From: Deltaproteobacteria bacterium
Lineage (GTDB): Bacteria; Desulfobacterota; Binatia; HRBIN30; JACQVA1
Length of the DNA: 64,000 nt
Assembly (NCBI GenBank): GCA_016178705.1
Contig: JACOST010000017.1
Span: 1 to 64,000, forward strand
Reading direction: 5' to 3'
Shown: in pieces, positions 1 to 8,196 of the stretch
How positions within the stretch are numbered: the stretch's first letter is position 1
Layout: every line of letters begins with the position of its first letter
Notes under the pieces: generated by a model
Seen by the model: only the letters and a program-made list of their open reading frames with translations
Told to the model about the DNA's origin: nothing
Database searches by the model: none
Translations under genes and position numbers: made by a program

Positions 1-172
1 CCGGACGATCCGCAGCCAAGCACGACGCCACGTCGGAAACAGACCGACCGACCACAGCGAATGATTCACCCAATCCACGATCAGCGCCTCCCGAGACGGA
101 GGCCATGCGGCCAAATGGTTTTTCTACAAGCTCGTTAGGCTCTCAACGAGATCTCGACACGATAAGAATCAC

Positions 173-907
173 ATGGAGACACACGATAGGCCGCCCGCTG
201 ACGTCGAAGTGATGTTTGAAATCAGGGAAAGGGACCTCAGGTACTGTCGGGACCGGCTCGCGTCGGTCGATGGGGCACGATTCCAAGCCACGGACCTGAT
301 CCTGGCGATCACGACTCTCGGTGCCGGCGGCGTGCTTGGAGCCCTCGCCAGTGGAACGAGCACTTCGTCCCCATATTGGTGGCTTTTCTTCATTGTGCTG
401 CCAATGCTCGCAGCAGCTGCCCTTGTCGCCTACGTACTGTTCAAATACTTTGGCGAGAATGAGCGTGTCGTGATCGCGAAGGAAGTCCTTCGGATCCTGC
501 CGAATCCTATCGAAGCCGCATCAGCCAACAGTGAATACTCGAAGCTCTCGGGCCGGTGGACCCTTGAGTCAGCGACGTCGATTTCCGGCAAGAGAAGCAG
601 CGGCGACCTCTTGCTTTACGTCCGGCAGGCGCACATCGCCATTGCGGGCACAATCACGGGCGAGTCCGGCAAGCAGCTAGGCGAGATTTACTCGAGGTTT
701 GCGAGCTACGATCCCCCTACGCACCGCTTCGTATTCATCTATGGGTATTCGGCGATCAACGATAACGGCCAGCTGGACGCCAGTGAGTGCGCCTTCTCGG
801 GCATAGTCTCTGGTGGTTCTCCTACCCTGATCGTTCGAGGGAATTGGTTTCATCTCACCGGCCCCTCCGTTGCGGGAACGGCTACACTCACCAAGCGGGA
901 AACCTGA
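173..907 (+). CDS. 2-TM protein with C-terminal beta-rich domain, unknown function
   Basis: A 244-residue protein with a charged N-terminus, two hydrophobic segments (about residues 41-60 and 69-93) and a C-terminal domain (about 125-242) rich in alternating hydrophobic residues, Gly and aromatics. That domain starts with a lipocalin-like 'SGRW' and ends 'GTATLTKRET', so it looks like a small all-beta barrel facing the cytosol or periplasm. I do not recognise a named family. The 2TM-plus-beta-barrel layout recalls the Cap15 effector of CBASS anti-phage systems, by architecture only. The next gene starts 6 bp after its stop, which implies an operon. Base composition is less GC-rich than the window average, compatible with transfer. 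The Shine-Dalgarno is weak, so the start could lie elsewhere. Whether further cassette genes lie upstream cannot be seen. Confidence 0.7.
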   Translation: METHDRPPADVEVMFEIRERDLRYCRDRLASVDGARFQATDLILAITTLGAGGVLGALASGTSTSSPYWWLFFIVLPMLAAAALVAYVLFKYFGENERVVIAKEVLRILPNPIEAASANSEYSKLSGRWTLESATSISGKRSSGDLLLYVRQAHIAIAGTITGESGKQLGEIYSRFASYDPPTHRFVFIYGYSAINDNGQLDASECAFSGIVSGGSPTLIVRGNWFHLTGPSVAGTATLTKRET

Positions 908-913
908 ACCGAC

Positions 914-1723
914 ATGTGGCCAATCGTTGCACTGGCGGGTCCGACGTGTACTGGGAAGACGGCCGTCGGCGCAGCAGCGGCTGTGCAGACGGGGGCTATA
1001 ACTCTGCCCCTCGACCAGCTGCAACGATACAATCATTTGAAAGAGGGCGTTGGCTTCGACGAGAAGGCCCTCAGAGGGGAGCACAAGGGGTATCAGGTGC
1101 TTTCGCCATGGGAGGTTAGCGGTCCCGCAAAATACGAAGCATGGCTCAAATCGACGATCCCTGTTGAAGCTAGGGCTCACCCCGTTCTGCTCGAAGGTGG
1201 TTGTACGAGCTATTTGATGAGGATATTGGCTGCTCAGAGTACCGATCCCATATTGGGGCGTATACAGATTCTTGCGCTGGATGCCCCAGCGGATCCTGAA
1301 GTGGCGGTCTCAAGGATTCGCGCTACATACGACGAAGAAAAGGTTCGGTTGATAGTCCAGGAGGTCTCCGATTTGGAAAAGATGGGCTTCATATCGGAGG
1401 CTGGCCTACCGTTTCTAGAGGAGTGTGAAGGTCTCTTCGTTCACCCAGAGCGGGAGGACAGGAATCTAGCGTGGGCGATCCGAATCTCGGCACGAGTATA
1501 TTGTCCCGCGTACCTCGCATTGAAGGGCAGAATCGATCCGACGAGCGCCAGAGAGCGGATTATCCGGAATGTTCGTGACATACAGGTGTATCAACAGCGG
1601 CGCGTTAAGACCTGTCTGCCAGCGAATCAGATAATCGCGTATGAGAGGTCGTGGCTTGACGTGGACCGTCTGGTGAGGAATTTGGAGGGGGTGCGCACAG
1701 ATCGCCATGGAACGGAACTGTAA
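914..1723 (+). CDS. Isopentenyltransferase (Ipt/Tzs-type)-like P-loop protein
   Basis: A 269-residue P-loop protein. The Walker A motif GPTCTGKT (residues 9-16) is the one I know from Agrobacterium Ipt/Tzs adenylate dimethylallyltransferases. It is followed, as in that family, by a conserved Asp in 'LPLDQLQRY' (D34) and by 'VLLEGGCTSYL' (92-96 = LEGG), matching the LEGG segment of Ipt. MiaA, the tRNA isopentenyltransferase, normally has an 'NADSMQVY' segment here; this protein does not. Known family role: transfer of dimethylallyl from DMAPP to the N6 of AMP or of tRNA adenine 37. Substrate here is inference. It sits between the 2-TM protein (6 bp gap) and the HEPN-like gene (17 bp overlap), and no LOG-type phosphoribohydrolase is adjacent, so classical cytokinin production is not assured. 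Low GC for the window. Confidence 0.72.
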   Translation: MWPIVALAGPTCTGKTAVGAAAAVQTGAITLPLDQLQRYNHLKEGVGFDEKALRGEHKGYQVLSPWEVSGPAKYEAWLKSTIPVEARAHPVLLEGGCTSYLMRILAAQSTDPILGRIQILALDAPADPEVAVSRIRATYDEEKVRLIVQEVSDLEKMGFISEAGLPFLEECEGLFVHPEREDRNLAWAIRISARVYCPAYLALKGRIDPTSARERIIRNVRDIQVYQQRRVKTCLPANQIIAYERSWLDVDRLVRNLEGVRTDRHGTEL

Positions 1724-2387
1724 CGCAATCGACGAATCTCAACTGGACCCGGTCGGAGGTGCGCTGCTGCGCCTCGGTGTACTCGCCTATGGCCTCACTG
1801 CCGACCGCGAATGGGTTGCTACTCGGGTCGACGTTGGCGACGAAAATGGATCTGCTCGACGCGCATACATCCGGGTGATGCTCTCCTTCATAGAGGGAAT
1901 GAACCATGCTCTCAGCGATGTTCTCCTTGCAGCTGACAAAACCGGGCGAGTTGAGCACTTGAGCGTGCCCGAAATCTTCGTTCTCCACGGGGTTCAATTC
2001 CAGGTCGATACGAAAGGCAGGGCTCGCGCCGTCCGGCGTCCTTTGCGGTTGAAGGACAGCGTCCGTCTATTGCTCAAGCTTCTGGGTCGCTGTGCGGATG
2101 CTCCATTTGAACCCAACTTCGGCGATGAGGGATGGCGGGCGTTTCTCGACGCAATTGCGATTCGGAACCGCGTCACGCATCCTCGCACACGTGCAGATCT
2201 GTGGCTTACAGAAGAGGATCTTGAGCGCGTTGATCGTGCAATCAAGTGGTATGAGGATGAGACGGCGAAATTCCTGCAGGGGTTCCGACCAAGAGGAAAG
2301 GATAAGCAAGTGAGTCAGGTACCTAACTCAGCGGTTGGAAACGACGGCAAGCAGCAGCCCACTTCCCCTGGTGCTCGCCGCTCTTGA
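1707..2387 (+). CDS. HEPN-like protein (RNxxxH motif)
   Basis: A 226-residue, mostly helical soluble protein. Its C-terminal half contains 'IRNRVTHPR' (R153-N154, H158), an Rx4H motif with Asn after Arg. This is the signature of HEPN domains, many of which are metal-independent RNases of toxin-antitoxin, Abi and CRISPR-associated systems. A helix with 'LTEEDLERVDRAIKWYEDE' follows, as is usual after the motif. The first 17 bases overlap the end of the isopentenyltransferase-like gene, so the two are translationally coupled. The tail after about residue 195 is low complexity. RNase activity is inferred; the HEPN assignment rests on one motif plus helical context. The gene converges on the GST gene 9 bp downstream. 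Confidence 0.6.
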   Translation: MERNCNAIDESQLDPVGGALLRLGVLAYGLTADREWVATRVDVGDENGSARRAYIRVMLSFIEGMNHALSDVLLAADKTGRVEHLSVPEIFVLHGVQFQVDTKGRARAVRRPLRLKDSVRLLLKLLGRCADAPFEPNFGDEGWRAFLDAIAIRNRVTHPRTRADLWLTEEDLERVDRAIKWYEDETAKFLQGFRPRGKDKQVSQVPNSAVGNDGKQQPTSPGARRS

Positions 2388-2396
2388 GCCACGGCG

Positions 2397-3485
2397 TTAT
2401 GCCTCGAACACCAGCTTGAAATTCTGCTTGCCGAGGCGGTGGCACGGGGTGAAGTCGAGCAGCGGGAGCAGGCTCGTAGCAGCGAGCGCGGCGCGGACCT
2501 GTTGCTGTGCGGCGGGATAGAGGAAGTACAGCGCATCGAGCGGGCGCTGCACCATCCATTGAGTATAGGGACTGGTGAAGCGTTGGAAGCGCGCACCGCG
2601 CAGTGCCGTCTCGTGCATGCCGACGCCGCGCGGCGGTTCGGTCATATCGGCGGGCTTGGCGTCCACCCACTTCTCGAACGCGCGCAGGTTGTCGAGCAGA
2701 AACGGCACAGCGTCGCGGCCGATGAGTTGCAGAAATGGCAACAGCGTTGGCGGAATCGCATCGCCGGGGACGAACTCGCCGCTGCGTGGCACGGGATGGT
2801 TCATGCGCTCGATCCAATCACACACGCGCGGAGCCGTCTCGCGCAGCAAGCGGCTGGGTACGGCGTCGAGGTAGAGGTGCGCGTACATTGGGCCCATCAA
2901 CGCCAGGTCCGCCAGCGACATGCGACTGCCGAGGAGGAAGTCGTGCAGCTCGAAGTGACGCGACAGGATGTCGAGTAACTCGCGCAGGTGCGCCTCTATC
3001 GCGGGGATTGATTCCGGCAACACCCCGAGCAGCGGCAGGCTGCCCTTCATGCGATCGGCGAACGGGCCAGCGGTCGCCGGGTTGCCCGTGGCGGCGGCGA
3101 AATCGGCGCGGGCTTTGGCTTCGCTTTCGGGAAAGCTCCAGCGGTAGTGCATCGCCGGCAAAACGCCGAATTCGTCGGCGTAGACTTCGATCAGGTAGGC
3201 AACCACGCGTTGCACAGGCGTCGGCGGATACACTGGCGGCGTTGGGAAGCGCCGCTCCAACTCGTCGAGAATCTCGCTGGTGTCCTGCAACGCGATGTCG
3301 TCGGGCGTGACAACCACAGGAATGAACGCCAGCCCGGTGCGCGCGATGATGACCTCGCGATACGCCTGCGGCGTTGGCGCGATTTCTTCGTACGCAATGC
3401 CCTTGTAGCGAAACATCGGCCGGACCTTGCCGGAGAAGTAGGAAATCTCGCTGGCGTAGAAGCGGTACGGTTGGGAAGTCGGCAT
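2397..3485 (-). CDS. Glutathione S-transferase family protein (long form)
   Basis: A 362-residue GST-fold protein. The N-terminal thioredoxin-like domain (about 1-85) carries 'YFSGKVRPMFRYKGI' and 'FIPVVVTPDDIALQDTSEI', the last matching the cis-Pro plus Asp/Ser glutathione-binding stretch. An all-alpha C-terminal domain follows, with 'LADLALMGPMYAHL' near 195-210, typical of the GST-C N-capping box. It is longer than a standard GST (about 220) and has the same extended form as the paralogue at 7181-8185. Likely role: glutathione conjugation or dehalogenation in xenobiotic metabolism; substrate unknown. A GAGG lies 9 bp before the ATG. It is separated from the upstream sulfatase gene by a dispersed inverted repeat, so cotranscription is doubtful. 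Confidence 0.85.
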   Translation of the reverse strand: MPTSQPYRFYASEISYFSGKVRPMFRYKGIAYEEIAPTPQAYREVIIARTGLAFIPVVVTPDDIALQDTSEILDELERRFPTPPVYPPTPVQRVVAYLIEVYADEFGVLPAMHYRWSFPESEAKARADFAAATGNPATAGPFADRMKGSLPLLGVLPESIPAIEAHLRELLDILSRHFELHDFLLGSRMSLADLALMGPMYAHLYLDAVPSRLLRETAPRVCDWIERMNHPVPRSGEFVPGDAIPPTLLPFLQLIGRDAVPFLLDNLRAFEKWVDAKPADMTEPPRGVGMHETALRGARFQRFTSPYTQWMVQRPLDALYFLYPAAQQQVRAALAATSLLPLLDFTPCHRLGKQNFKLVFEA

Positions 3486-3520
3486 CGTTCGTTACCTCTG
3501 TTCAGCTTGGCGAAAGCAGC

Positions 3521-3653
3521 CCCTCGATACGCCGCCCTTCGATACGAAGCCTTCGGCTTCTACTCAGGAACGGCTACTCGGGGAAACGGTTGCTCTTCAC
3601 ATTCTTCAAGAATCCGTTTGCCCGAGTAGTGAGCGAAGCGAACCGTATCGAGG
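3521..3653. repeat. Imperfect inverted-repeat element
   Basis: The left arm (about 3538-3567, with 'TTCGATACGAAGCC' and 'CTACTCAGG') and the right arm (about 3621-3653, reading 'CCCGAGTAGTGAGCGAAGCG' then 'CCGTATCGAGG') are imperfect reverse complements. An extra copy of 'CCTCGATACG' sits at 3522. This is the layout of a small dispersed repeat between genes, of REP/MITE type. No ORF. It lies between the GST and sulfatase genes and could form a hairpin in the transcript. Copy number elsewhere cannot be seen. Confidence 0.5.
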
Positions 3654-3680
3654 CCTTCGTTCGTACGTCATCACACGACC

Positions 3681-5258
3681 TCACGCCGGGGCTTGCACTT
3701 TGAGCTGCGGATCGCGGGGCTTCGGGAGGTGATAGTAGAGGTCGGCGATCAGATCCGACTTCAACTTGGCGTAGCCCGTATCGCTCCACAGATTGCGCCA
3801 CTGCCACGGGTCGTCGTTCACGTTGTACAACTCGCCTTCGCTGCCGTCGTAGTGAAAATCGGGCAGCGGCAGATTGGCGCCGAAGGTGCGGTAGAGTCGC
3901 TCCAGGCTAAAGCCGATATCGCTCGTCGACGGCTCGTAGACGGTGCAGATGAATCCGTCGCGATAGATCGTCCGCAAGTGCATGCCGACCTCGGCGAACT
4001 GACTGTCCCACTCGGTGATGACGCGTTCGCGGCCGGAGCCCGGCGCGGTCGGCAGTGCGGTGCCGTCCATCCATGCCGGCACTGGCACGCCGGCGATGCC
4101 ACAGAACGTCGGCGCGAGATCAAGCTGGCCGACCGGCTCGGCGACTTCCGTTGGCGTCACGCGCGCTGACGGCGCGGGGCGCCAGATCAGCGGAATGTGC
4201 ATCAGTGAGTTCACGTGGTACGGCCCCTTGTAGAGCAGGCCATAGTCGCCTTGGAACTCGCCGTGGTCGGTGGTGAAGAAGATGTCGGTGTCGGCATCCC
4301 ACCCGCGTTCGGCGATGCGGCGCAGGACGCGGCCGCAGGCTTCGTCGATCAGTTCGTTTTCCACATGCGTCAGCGCGTTCACCTCGCGGATCTGATCGTG
4401 GGTGAGTTGGCTGGGCACGAACGTCATCGGCCCGCCTTCGTTGTTGCGGAACTTGCCCTCGTACCACGCTAGCCAATGGCGCGGCTTCTGCGCGAGGATT
4501 TTTCTGACTGTTTCGTCGGAACCGGGATGACCCGGTGGCAGATCGAGATCGCGCCAATTGATGCGCCGGGCCTCCGACGCGGGCGGGTCCCACGGATGAT
4601 GTGGATCGGGAAAGCTCATCCACACGAACCAGTCTTCCTGCGGCGCGAGTGAATCGAGGTAGGCGATGGTGCGGTCCGCCACCCAGTCGGTGTGGTAGTG
4701 CTCGCGGGCGATCGGATTGTACGTCACCTCGGGAGCGTTGGTATCGCCGCCGCCTTGCGCGCTGAGCAACGGTGCGAAGCCGCTGACTTCGTCGGGATGA
4801 TTCTGCTGCAACCAACGCGAGTAGTGCCAGCCGCCCATCGGCCCGTGCATCGCCAACTCCATATGCTCGAAGCCGCGAAAGGGGCCGGTCGAATCTTCGC
4901 CAGCCATACGGTTCTCGAACCATTTCTCTTTCGGATCAAAGGCGGGTTCGAAGTGCGCCTTGCCCAGCAATGCCGTGCGGTAACCGGCCTGCTCGTGCAA
5001 GTAGGCGGCGACGCTAGGCGCATCGGCGGGCAGTGCGACGCCGTTGGCGAACACGCCGTGCGTCCGCACGTACTGTCCCGTGATCATCGTCGAGCGCGCC
5101 GGCATGCAGACGACATTCTGATTGTGCGCGCGGCGAAAGTTGACGCCTGTCGCGGCGAGACGATCAACCACCGGCGTCCTGGCAATCGTGCCGCCGTTGC
5201 AGCCCAGCGCATCGTAGCGTTGCTGGTCGGTGGTGATGAAGAGAATCTTGCGGCCCAT
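3681..5258 (-). CDS. Sulfatase (alkaline phosphatase superfamily)
   Basis: A 525-residue type I sulfatase. It begins 'GRKILFITTDQQRYDALGC', in which the DD/DQ pair is the N-terminal Ca-binding site. The maturation motif is CMPARST (near residue 52), a C-x-P-x-R site in which the Cys is converted to formylglycine by FGE. 'LLGKAHFEP', 'SFPDPHHPWDPP' and 'FTTDHGEFQGDYGLLYKGP' supply the Lys/His and the second metal-site Asp-His. No signal peptide is seen, so it is probably cytosolic, as choline-sulfatase-like enzymes are. Substrate is unknown; it could equally be a phosphonate monoester hydrolase, which shares this fold and motif. A strong GGAGGAGG precedes the ATG. A dyad at 5277-5304 lies just upstream and may be regulatory or a repeat remnant. 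Confidence 0.88.
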   Translation of the reverse strand: MGRKILFITTDQQRYDALGCNGGTIARTPVVDRLAATGVNFRRAHNQNVVCMPARSTMITGQYVRTHGVFANGVALPADAPSVAAYLHEQAGYRTALLGKAHFEPAFDPKEKWFENRMAGEDSTGPFRGFEHMELAMHGPMGGWHYSRWLQQNHPDEVSGFAPLLSAQGGGDTNAPEVTYNPIAREHYHTDWVADRTIAYLDSLAPQEDWFVWMSFPDPHHPWDPPASEARRINWRDLDLPPGHPGSDETVRKILAQKPRHWLAWYEGKFRNNEGGPMTFVPSQLTHDQIREVNALTHVENELIDEACGRVLRRIAERGWDADTDIFFTTDHGEFQGDYGLLYKGPYHVNSLMHIPLIWRPAPSARVTPTEVAEPVGQLDLAPTFCGIAGVPVPAWMDGTALPTAPGSGRERVITEWDSQFAEVGMHLRTIYRDGFICTVYEPSTSDIGFSLERLYRTFGANLPLPDFHYDGSEGELYNVNDDPWQWRNLWSDTGYAKLKSDLIADLYYHLPKPRDPQLKVQAPA

Positions 5259-5558
5259 CGCGCGTCCTCCTCCTCTTCTCCCGTGAGAGATTCGGAACGG
5301 GAGAGACCCGCTAACCTACTTGCACGAGCGATGCAAGAAGTTGTTGGCGGCGCGGCGGGCTGTTTCAGTCAGCATGATGGCGTGTCGCACACCGGCGGTG
5401 CCAAGCGCCAGCTCGGCCTGCCGTGACGGAAGTCAGCCGTCCTGTTTGCATGTGAACCGAACCACACGTTTGCGCACGCGCTGCACCCGTTCGCGGCGGG
5501 CCGCATTTGAAGGGATCGACGAGAGGTGCCGTTAGGTACAGCCGGATGTTAGCCGGGC
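5259..5558. other. Intergenic region with a small dyad
   Basis: No convincing gene. It holds the sulfatase leader (Shine-Dalgarno about 5264-5275) and a perfect 8-bp inverted repeat, TCTCCCGT at 5277-5284 against ACGGGAGA at 5297-5304, 12 bp apart. This could be an operator or a hairpin. The rest shows nothing I can name. Confidence 0.4.
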
Positions 5559-6011
5559 TCAAAAGACGTTGTTGTACCTAGGCAAGATACCATGCTTATC
5601 GAGAAACGCCTGCAGCAACAGCGCCTCGGCAAGTGCGGGGCTCTTCGGCACCTTTCCAAGAATGATATACTCGATCCGAAGAGCGCCCTCTGCAGCACGC
5701 AAATCGAGAAACCAACGATTGGCAGGGATATCACACCTCCTGATCCTGTCTCGACGCGGAGCTTTTAGACGGCCCGGAATTGCCTGCTCCTTAAATCGCC
5801 CGTTTGAATCGATGCTGCCACCCCGCCCGACGTAAATGATCTCGCTGTCTTCGACCCGACGCACCAGATAAACGCCGTACTTGTCCGGTACACGAACGGT
5901 GGCGAAATGACCGTCCACGGCTTTCGACCAGCGTTCGGACGCATGCGCGTACTCAAAGTAACCATGCACGCCAATCTCGCGGAGCCGCTGCCATTCTTCT
6001 TCGAATGCCAT
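5559..6011 (-). CDS. GIY-YIG-like domain protein
   Basis: A 150-residue protein. 'KYGVYLVRR' (GVY at 46-48) followed by 'EIIYVGRGG' (YVG at 60-62) matches the GIY...YIG core of GIY-YIG endonucleases. An Arg-containing helix ('NGRFKEQ') follows, and a terminal Asn in 'LPRYNNVF' could be the metal-near Asn. The canonical Glu is less certain; 'LRIEYIILG' is a candidate. The N-terminal 40 residues are helical and unassigned. It may act as a nuclease or only use the fold for DNA binding. It lies 86 bp downstream of the TM/coiled-coil gene on the same strand, so it may be cotranscribed. Both have the look of accessory genes. Confidence 0.6.
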   Translation of the reverse strand: MAFEEEWQRLREIGVHGYFEYAHASERWSKAVDGHFATVRVPDKYGVYLVRRVEDSEIIYVGRGGSIDSNGRFKEQAIPGRLKAPRRDRIRRCDIPANRWFLDLRAAEGALRIEYIILGKVPKSPALAEALLLQAFLDKHGILPRYNNVF

Positions 6012-6097
6012 CGAGTAAAGTCTTGGTCCTCAAGAGCGGGTCGCTCAACTGTCAGCTGGCCGCGACTCTGCTCAAGCCGATCACTTCCAGCGCTGCG

Positions 6098-6775
6098 TTA
6101 GCCGGCGACGTTGGCATTGGCTGACAGAGACTCGATGCTCTCAACGCCGAGGAGCTGACGCAACTGGCGAGCAAGGGACCGCGTCTGCTTGTCGAAGTCC
6201 CCCTTGAGACCATGCTTTAGTTGTGCTCTTGCCGCGACCGGGTCTTGTGATTGATGGGTGAGTTCGATGTAGTGGCGAAGCTCTGCGTCGCGAATGCCTG
6301 AGATTAGCTTCTCAACCGCGGCTGCTATCTCTTCCGGGAGGAAGAGAAGCGATTGCAGATATGCCTTCTCAGCGGGTCCGAAGAGGGCCTCAAGTTGTTC
6401 GACGTCGGAAGTGACATCGCTGTCGGGGAGGCTTTCAAGGATCGTTTGAAGATTCCGGGCTCGCAATGCCATTCCGGAGACAGCGGAATAGAGAATCAGC
6501 AGAGGCGCGACGCGCTCGTCCTGAAGGCGAACAAATCGTGACTTCTGTCGTTCGAGATCGAGACTGAACGCGTGGCGCGCCGCTTCGAGCTGCTTGTGTG
6601 CTTCCTGCCGAACTTGCTCGATCGCTAGCGCAGATTTGTGCTCAAGACTGCTCTTGAAGCGGTCGCCCTGGATTCTGAGAGACTGCTTCACGATCTCTCG
6701 GCAGAGCCATGCTGCTGCCGCGAGCACGACCGAGGGTGCGCCGAGATACTGGATGGCGAACTTGGCAAGTTCCAA
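6098..6775 (-). CDS. Membrane-anchored coiled-coil protein, unknown
   Basis: A 225-residue protein with one N-terminal hydrophobic helix (about 8-26, 'YLGAPSVVLAAAAWLC'). A long charged helix follows (about 30-85: 'SLEHKSALAIEQVRQEAHKQ'), predicted coiled coil, and then an all-helical domain. The topology resembles single-pass anchored proteins found beside phage-defence or plasmid genes, but I do not recognise the family and assign no function. The gene lies upstream of the GIY-YIG-like gene in the same orientation. Confidence 0.6.
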   Translation of the reverse strand: MELAKFAIQYLGAPSVVLAAAAWLCREIVKQSLRIQGDRFKSSLEHKSALAIEQVRQEAHKQLEAARHAFSLDLERQKSRFVRLQDERVAPLLILYSAVSGMALRARNLQTILESLPDSDVTSDVEQLEALFGPAEKAYLQSLLFLPEEIAAAVEKLISGIRDAELRHYIELTHQSQDPVAARAQLKHGLKGDFDKQTRSLARQLRQLLGVESIESLSANANVAG

Positions 6776-6956
6776 ATTTCAGTTCCTTCCGGGAATCGAT
6801 CGCCGGCCAACTTCAAATTCCGCGCACCAATGCATCCGGCCGCCCACTCGAGATTTAGGGAGTCAACACGCCGCGCGTCATGCTCGCTCCATACACTAGA
6901 CTCTCCCGGCCCTTCAAGCGCCTGCGCACCGCAACTTCATGTAATCCGTCGGCGTG

Positions 6957-7165
6957 TGTTGTGGCTCGGCGATTCCGTCCGGACTGGATCGCCGAATTGA
7001 TCGAGTACTTTCTCCGCTACGAGTATCGCTTCGTCAATCCGGCGCAGATCGATGCGGGGGACGCAGAGGGGATACTACGCGCGGCTGCCGTTCGACGATG
7101 CCTATGAGGCGGGCGAGGAAAACTCCGACGACTCGTTTCTCGGTGTCTTCGTGCCTTCGCGGTGA
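6957..7165 (+). pseudogene. Frameshifted C-terminal gene remnant
   Basis: Protein-like sequence is spread over two frames. One frame reads 'FRPDWIAELIEYFLRYEYRF' and continues 'VNPAQIDAGDAEG' to about 7070. After a shift it reads 'YYARLPFDDAYEAGEENSDD' and ends '...GVFVPSR' at the stop 7163-7165. Composition and continuity suggest the 3' end of a decayed gene. No start codon or upstream domain is visible, and the family is not recognised. The rest of the 6776-7180 gap shows nothing. Confidence 0.35.
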
Positions 7166-7180
7166 GAGGCATCTGTCAGG

Positions 7181-8185
7181 TCAGGGTTGGACTGACAGCG
7201 CCAGGTAGCAGTTCGCTTCTCTCAGAATCGGATCGAGTGCGGATTTGTCCGACACTGCCGCGTAGCGTGCGCGCAGCGCGGCGAGCGATTTGGCGTGGTA
7301 TTTCTGTGCTTCTTGCGCGTATGGTGTGCCGGCCAGCGTCAACGAGAATTCATTTTCGCCAGCGGCGATCGCCTTGGCGTTGGCTTGGCTCCAGGGGAAG
7401 AAGATGGCGCCGATCTCGTCCCTCAGCAGCGGCATCAGCGTGGGCTTGAGTGCGGGCCAGGACTCGAACTCACCTTCGTTTTTCGGATCGAGCATGCGGT
7501 TGATCCAAGCCAAGACGTTGCCCGCGCTCGTGCGGATGATGGCGCCGGGCGTGGGATCGGTCGAGCACTCGTAGAGTTGCGCATACAAACCGAAGTCGCC
7601 AAACGCTGGCCGCGCGCCGAAGAGATATTTCCGCCGCGCCAAATGCTTGTCGAGGATGGCGAGCTGGCGCTTGAACGAGCCTTCGATGATGTCCTTGGTT
7701 TCCGCGCTCGAGCCGACAAACTTTAGCCGCGGAATCATGCGACCCTTCACCATTTCGATCGCACCCGGCAAGACGTCGTCGCTGATCCCGGGCATCATGC
7801 TGCGGGCAATGCGCTCGCCGCTCGATTGCTGATCGGGCTCGTACCACCAGCGGTAGTGGAACATCGACTTGTTCCCCCACTCGTCGCCGTACTCCTCGAT
7901 CAGCGCAGAGATGAACGCGAGCGCCGGGTCGCTGGGGTGGATCGACGGCAGCGGAAAGAGCTTTTCGAAGTGCTCGATGATCGGCGTCGAGTCCTGCACC
8001 CCTTGCGCGTCGGGCGTGACCACCAGCGGGATCAACGGCAACTTGGCGTACTGGCTGAACTCGGCTTCGTTGGTGCTATTGCGGAGAATCCACTCGTGCG
8101 GGATCTGCTTGTAACGGAAGTACGAGCGGACCTTGACCGAATACGGCGACAGCTCGTTGCCGAAGATGCGGTGCGTATTCGCCAT
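7181..8185 (-). CDS. Glutathione S-transferase family protein (long form)
   Basis: A 334-residue paralogue of the GST at 2397-3485. The thioredoxin-like N-domain has 'LSPYSVKVRSYFRYKQIPHE' and 'LIPLVVTPDAQGVQDSTPI' (cis-Pro, then Asp-Ser for the glutathione Glu). The C-domain has 'FGDFGLYAQLYECS'. The start is the ATG preceded by GGGAGGAG with a 4-base spacer; a longer upstream reading frame exists but would run into the dehalogenase gene. It is the last gene of the TetR-dehalogenase-GST operon, 11 bp behind the dehalogenase. That context suggests a role in handling halogenated substrates or their reactive products; this is inference. Confidence 0.85.
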   Translation of the reverse strand: MANTHRIFGNELSPYSVKVRSYFRYKQIPHEWILRNSTNEAEFSQYAKLPLIPLVVTPDAQGVQDSTPIIEHFEKLFPLPSIHPSDPALAFISALIEEYGDEWGNKSMFHYRWWYEPDQQSSGERIARSMMPGISDDVLPGAIEMVKGRMIPRLKFVGSSAETKDIIEGSFKRQLAILDKHLARRKYLFGARPAFGDFGLYAQLYECSTDPTPGAIIRTSAGNVLAWINRMLDPKNEGEFESWPALKPTLMPLLRDEIGAIFFPWSQANAKAIAAGENEFSLTLAGTPYAQEAQKYHAKSLAALRARYAAVSDKSALDPILREANCYLALSVQP

Positions 8186-8196
8186 GGCGCTCCTCC

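Noticed and set aside
677-1180. Open frames antisense to the first genes
   Set aside because: Shadows of the plus-strand genes with no motifs; the same holds for many long GC-driven frames across the window.
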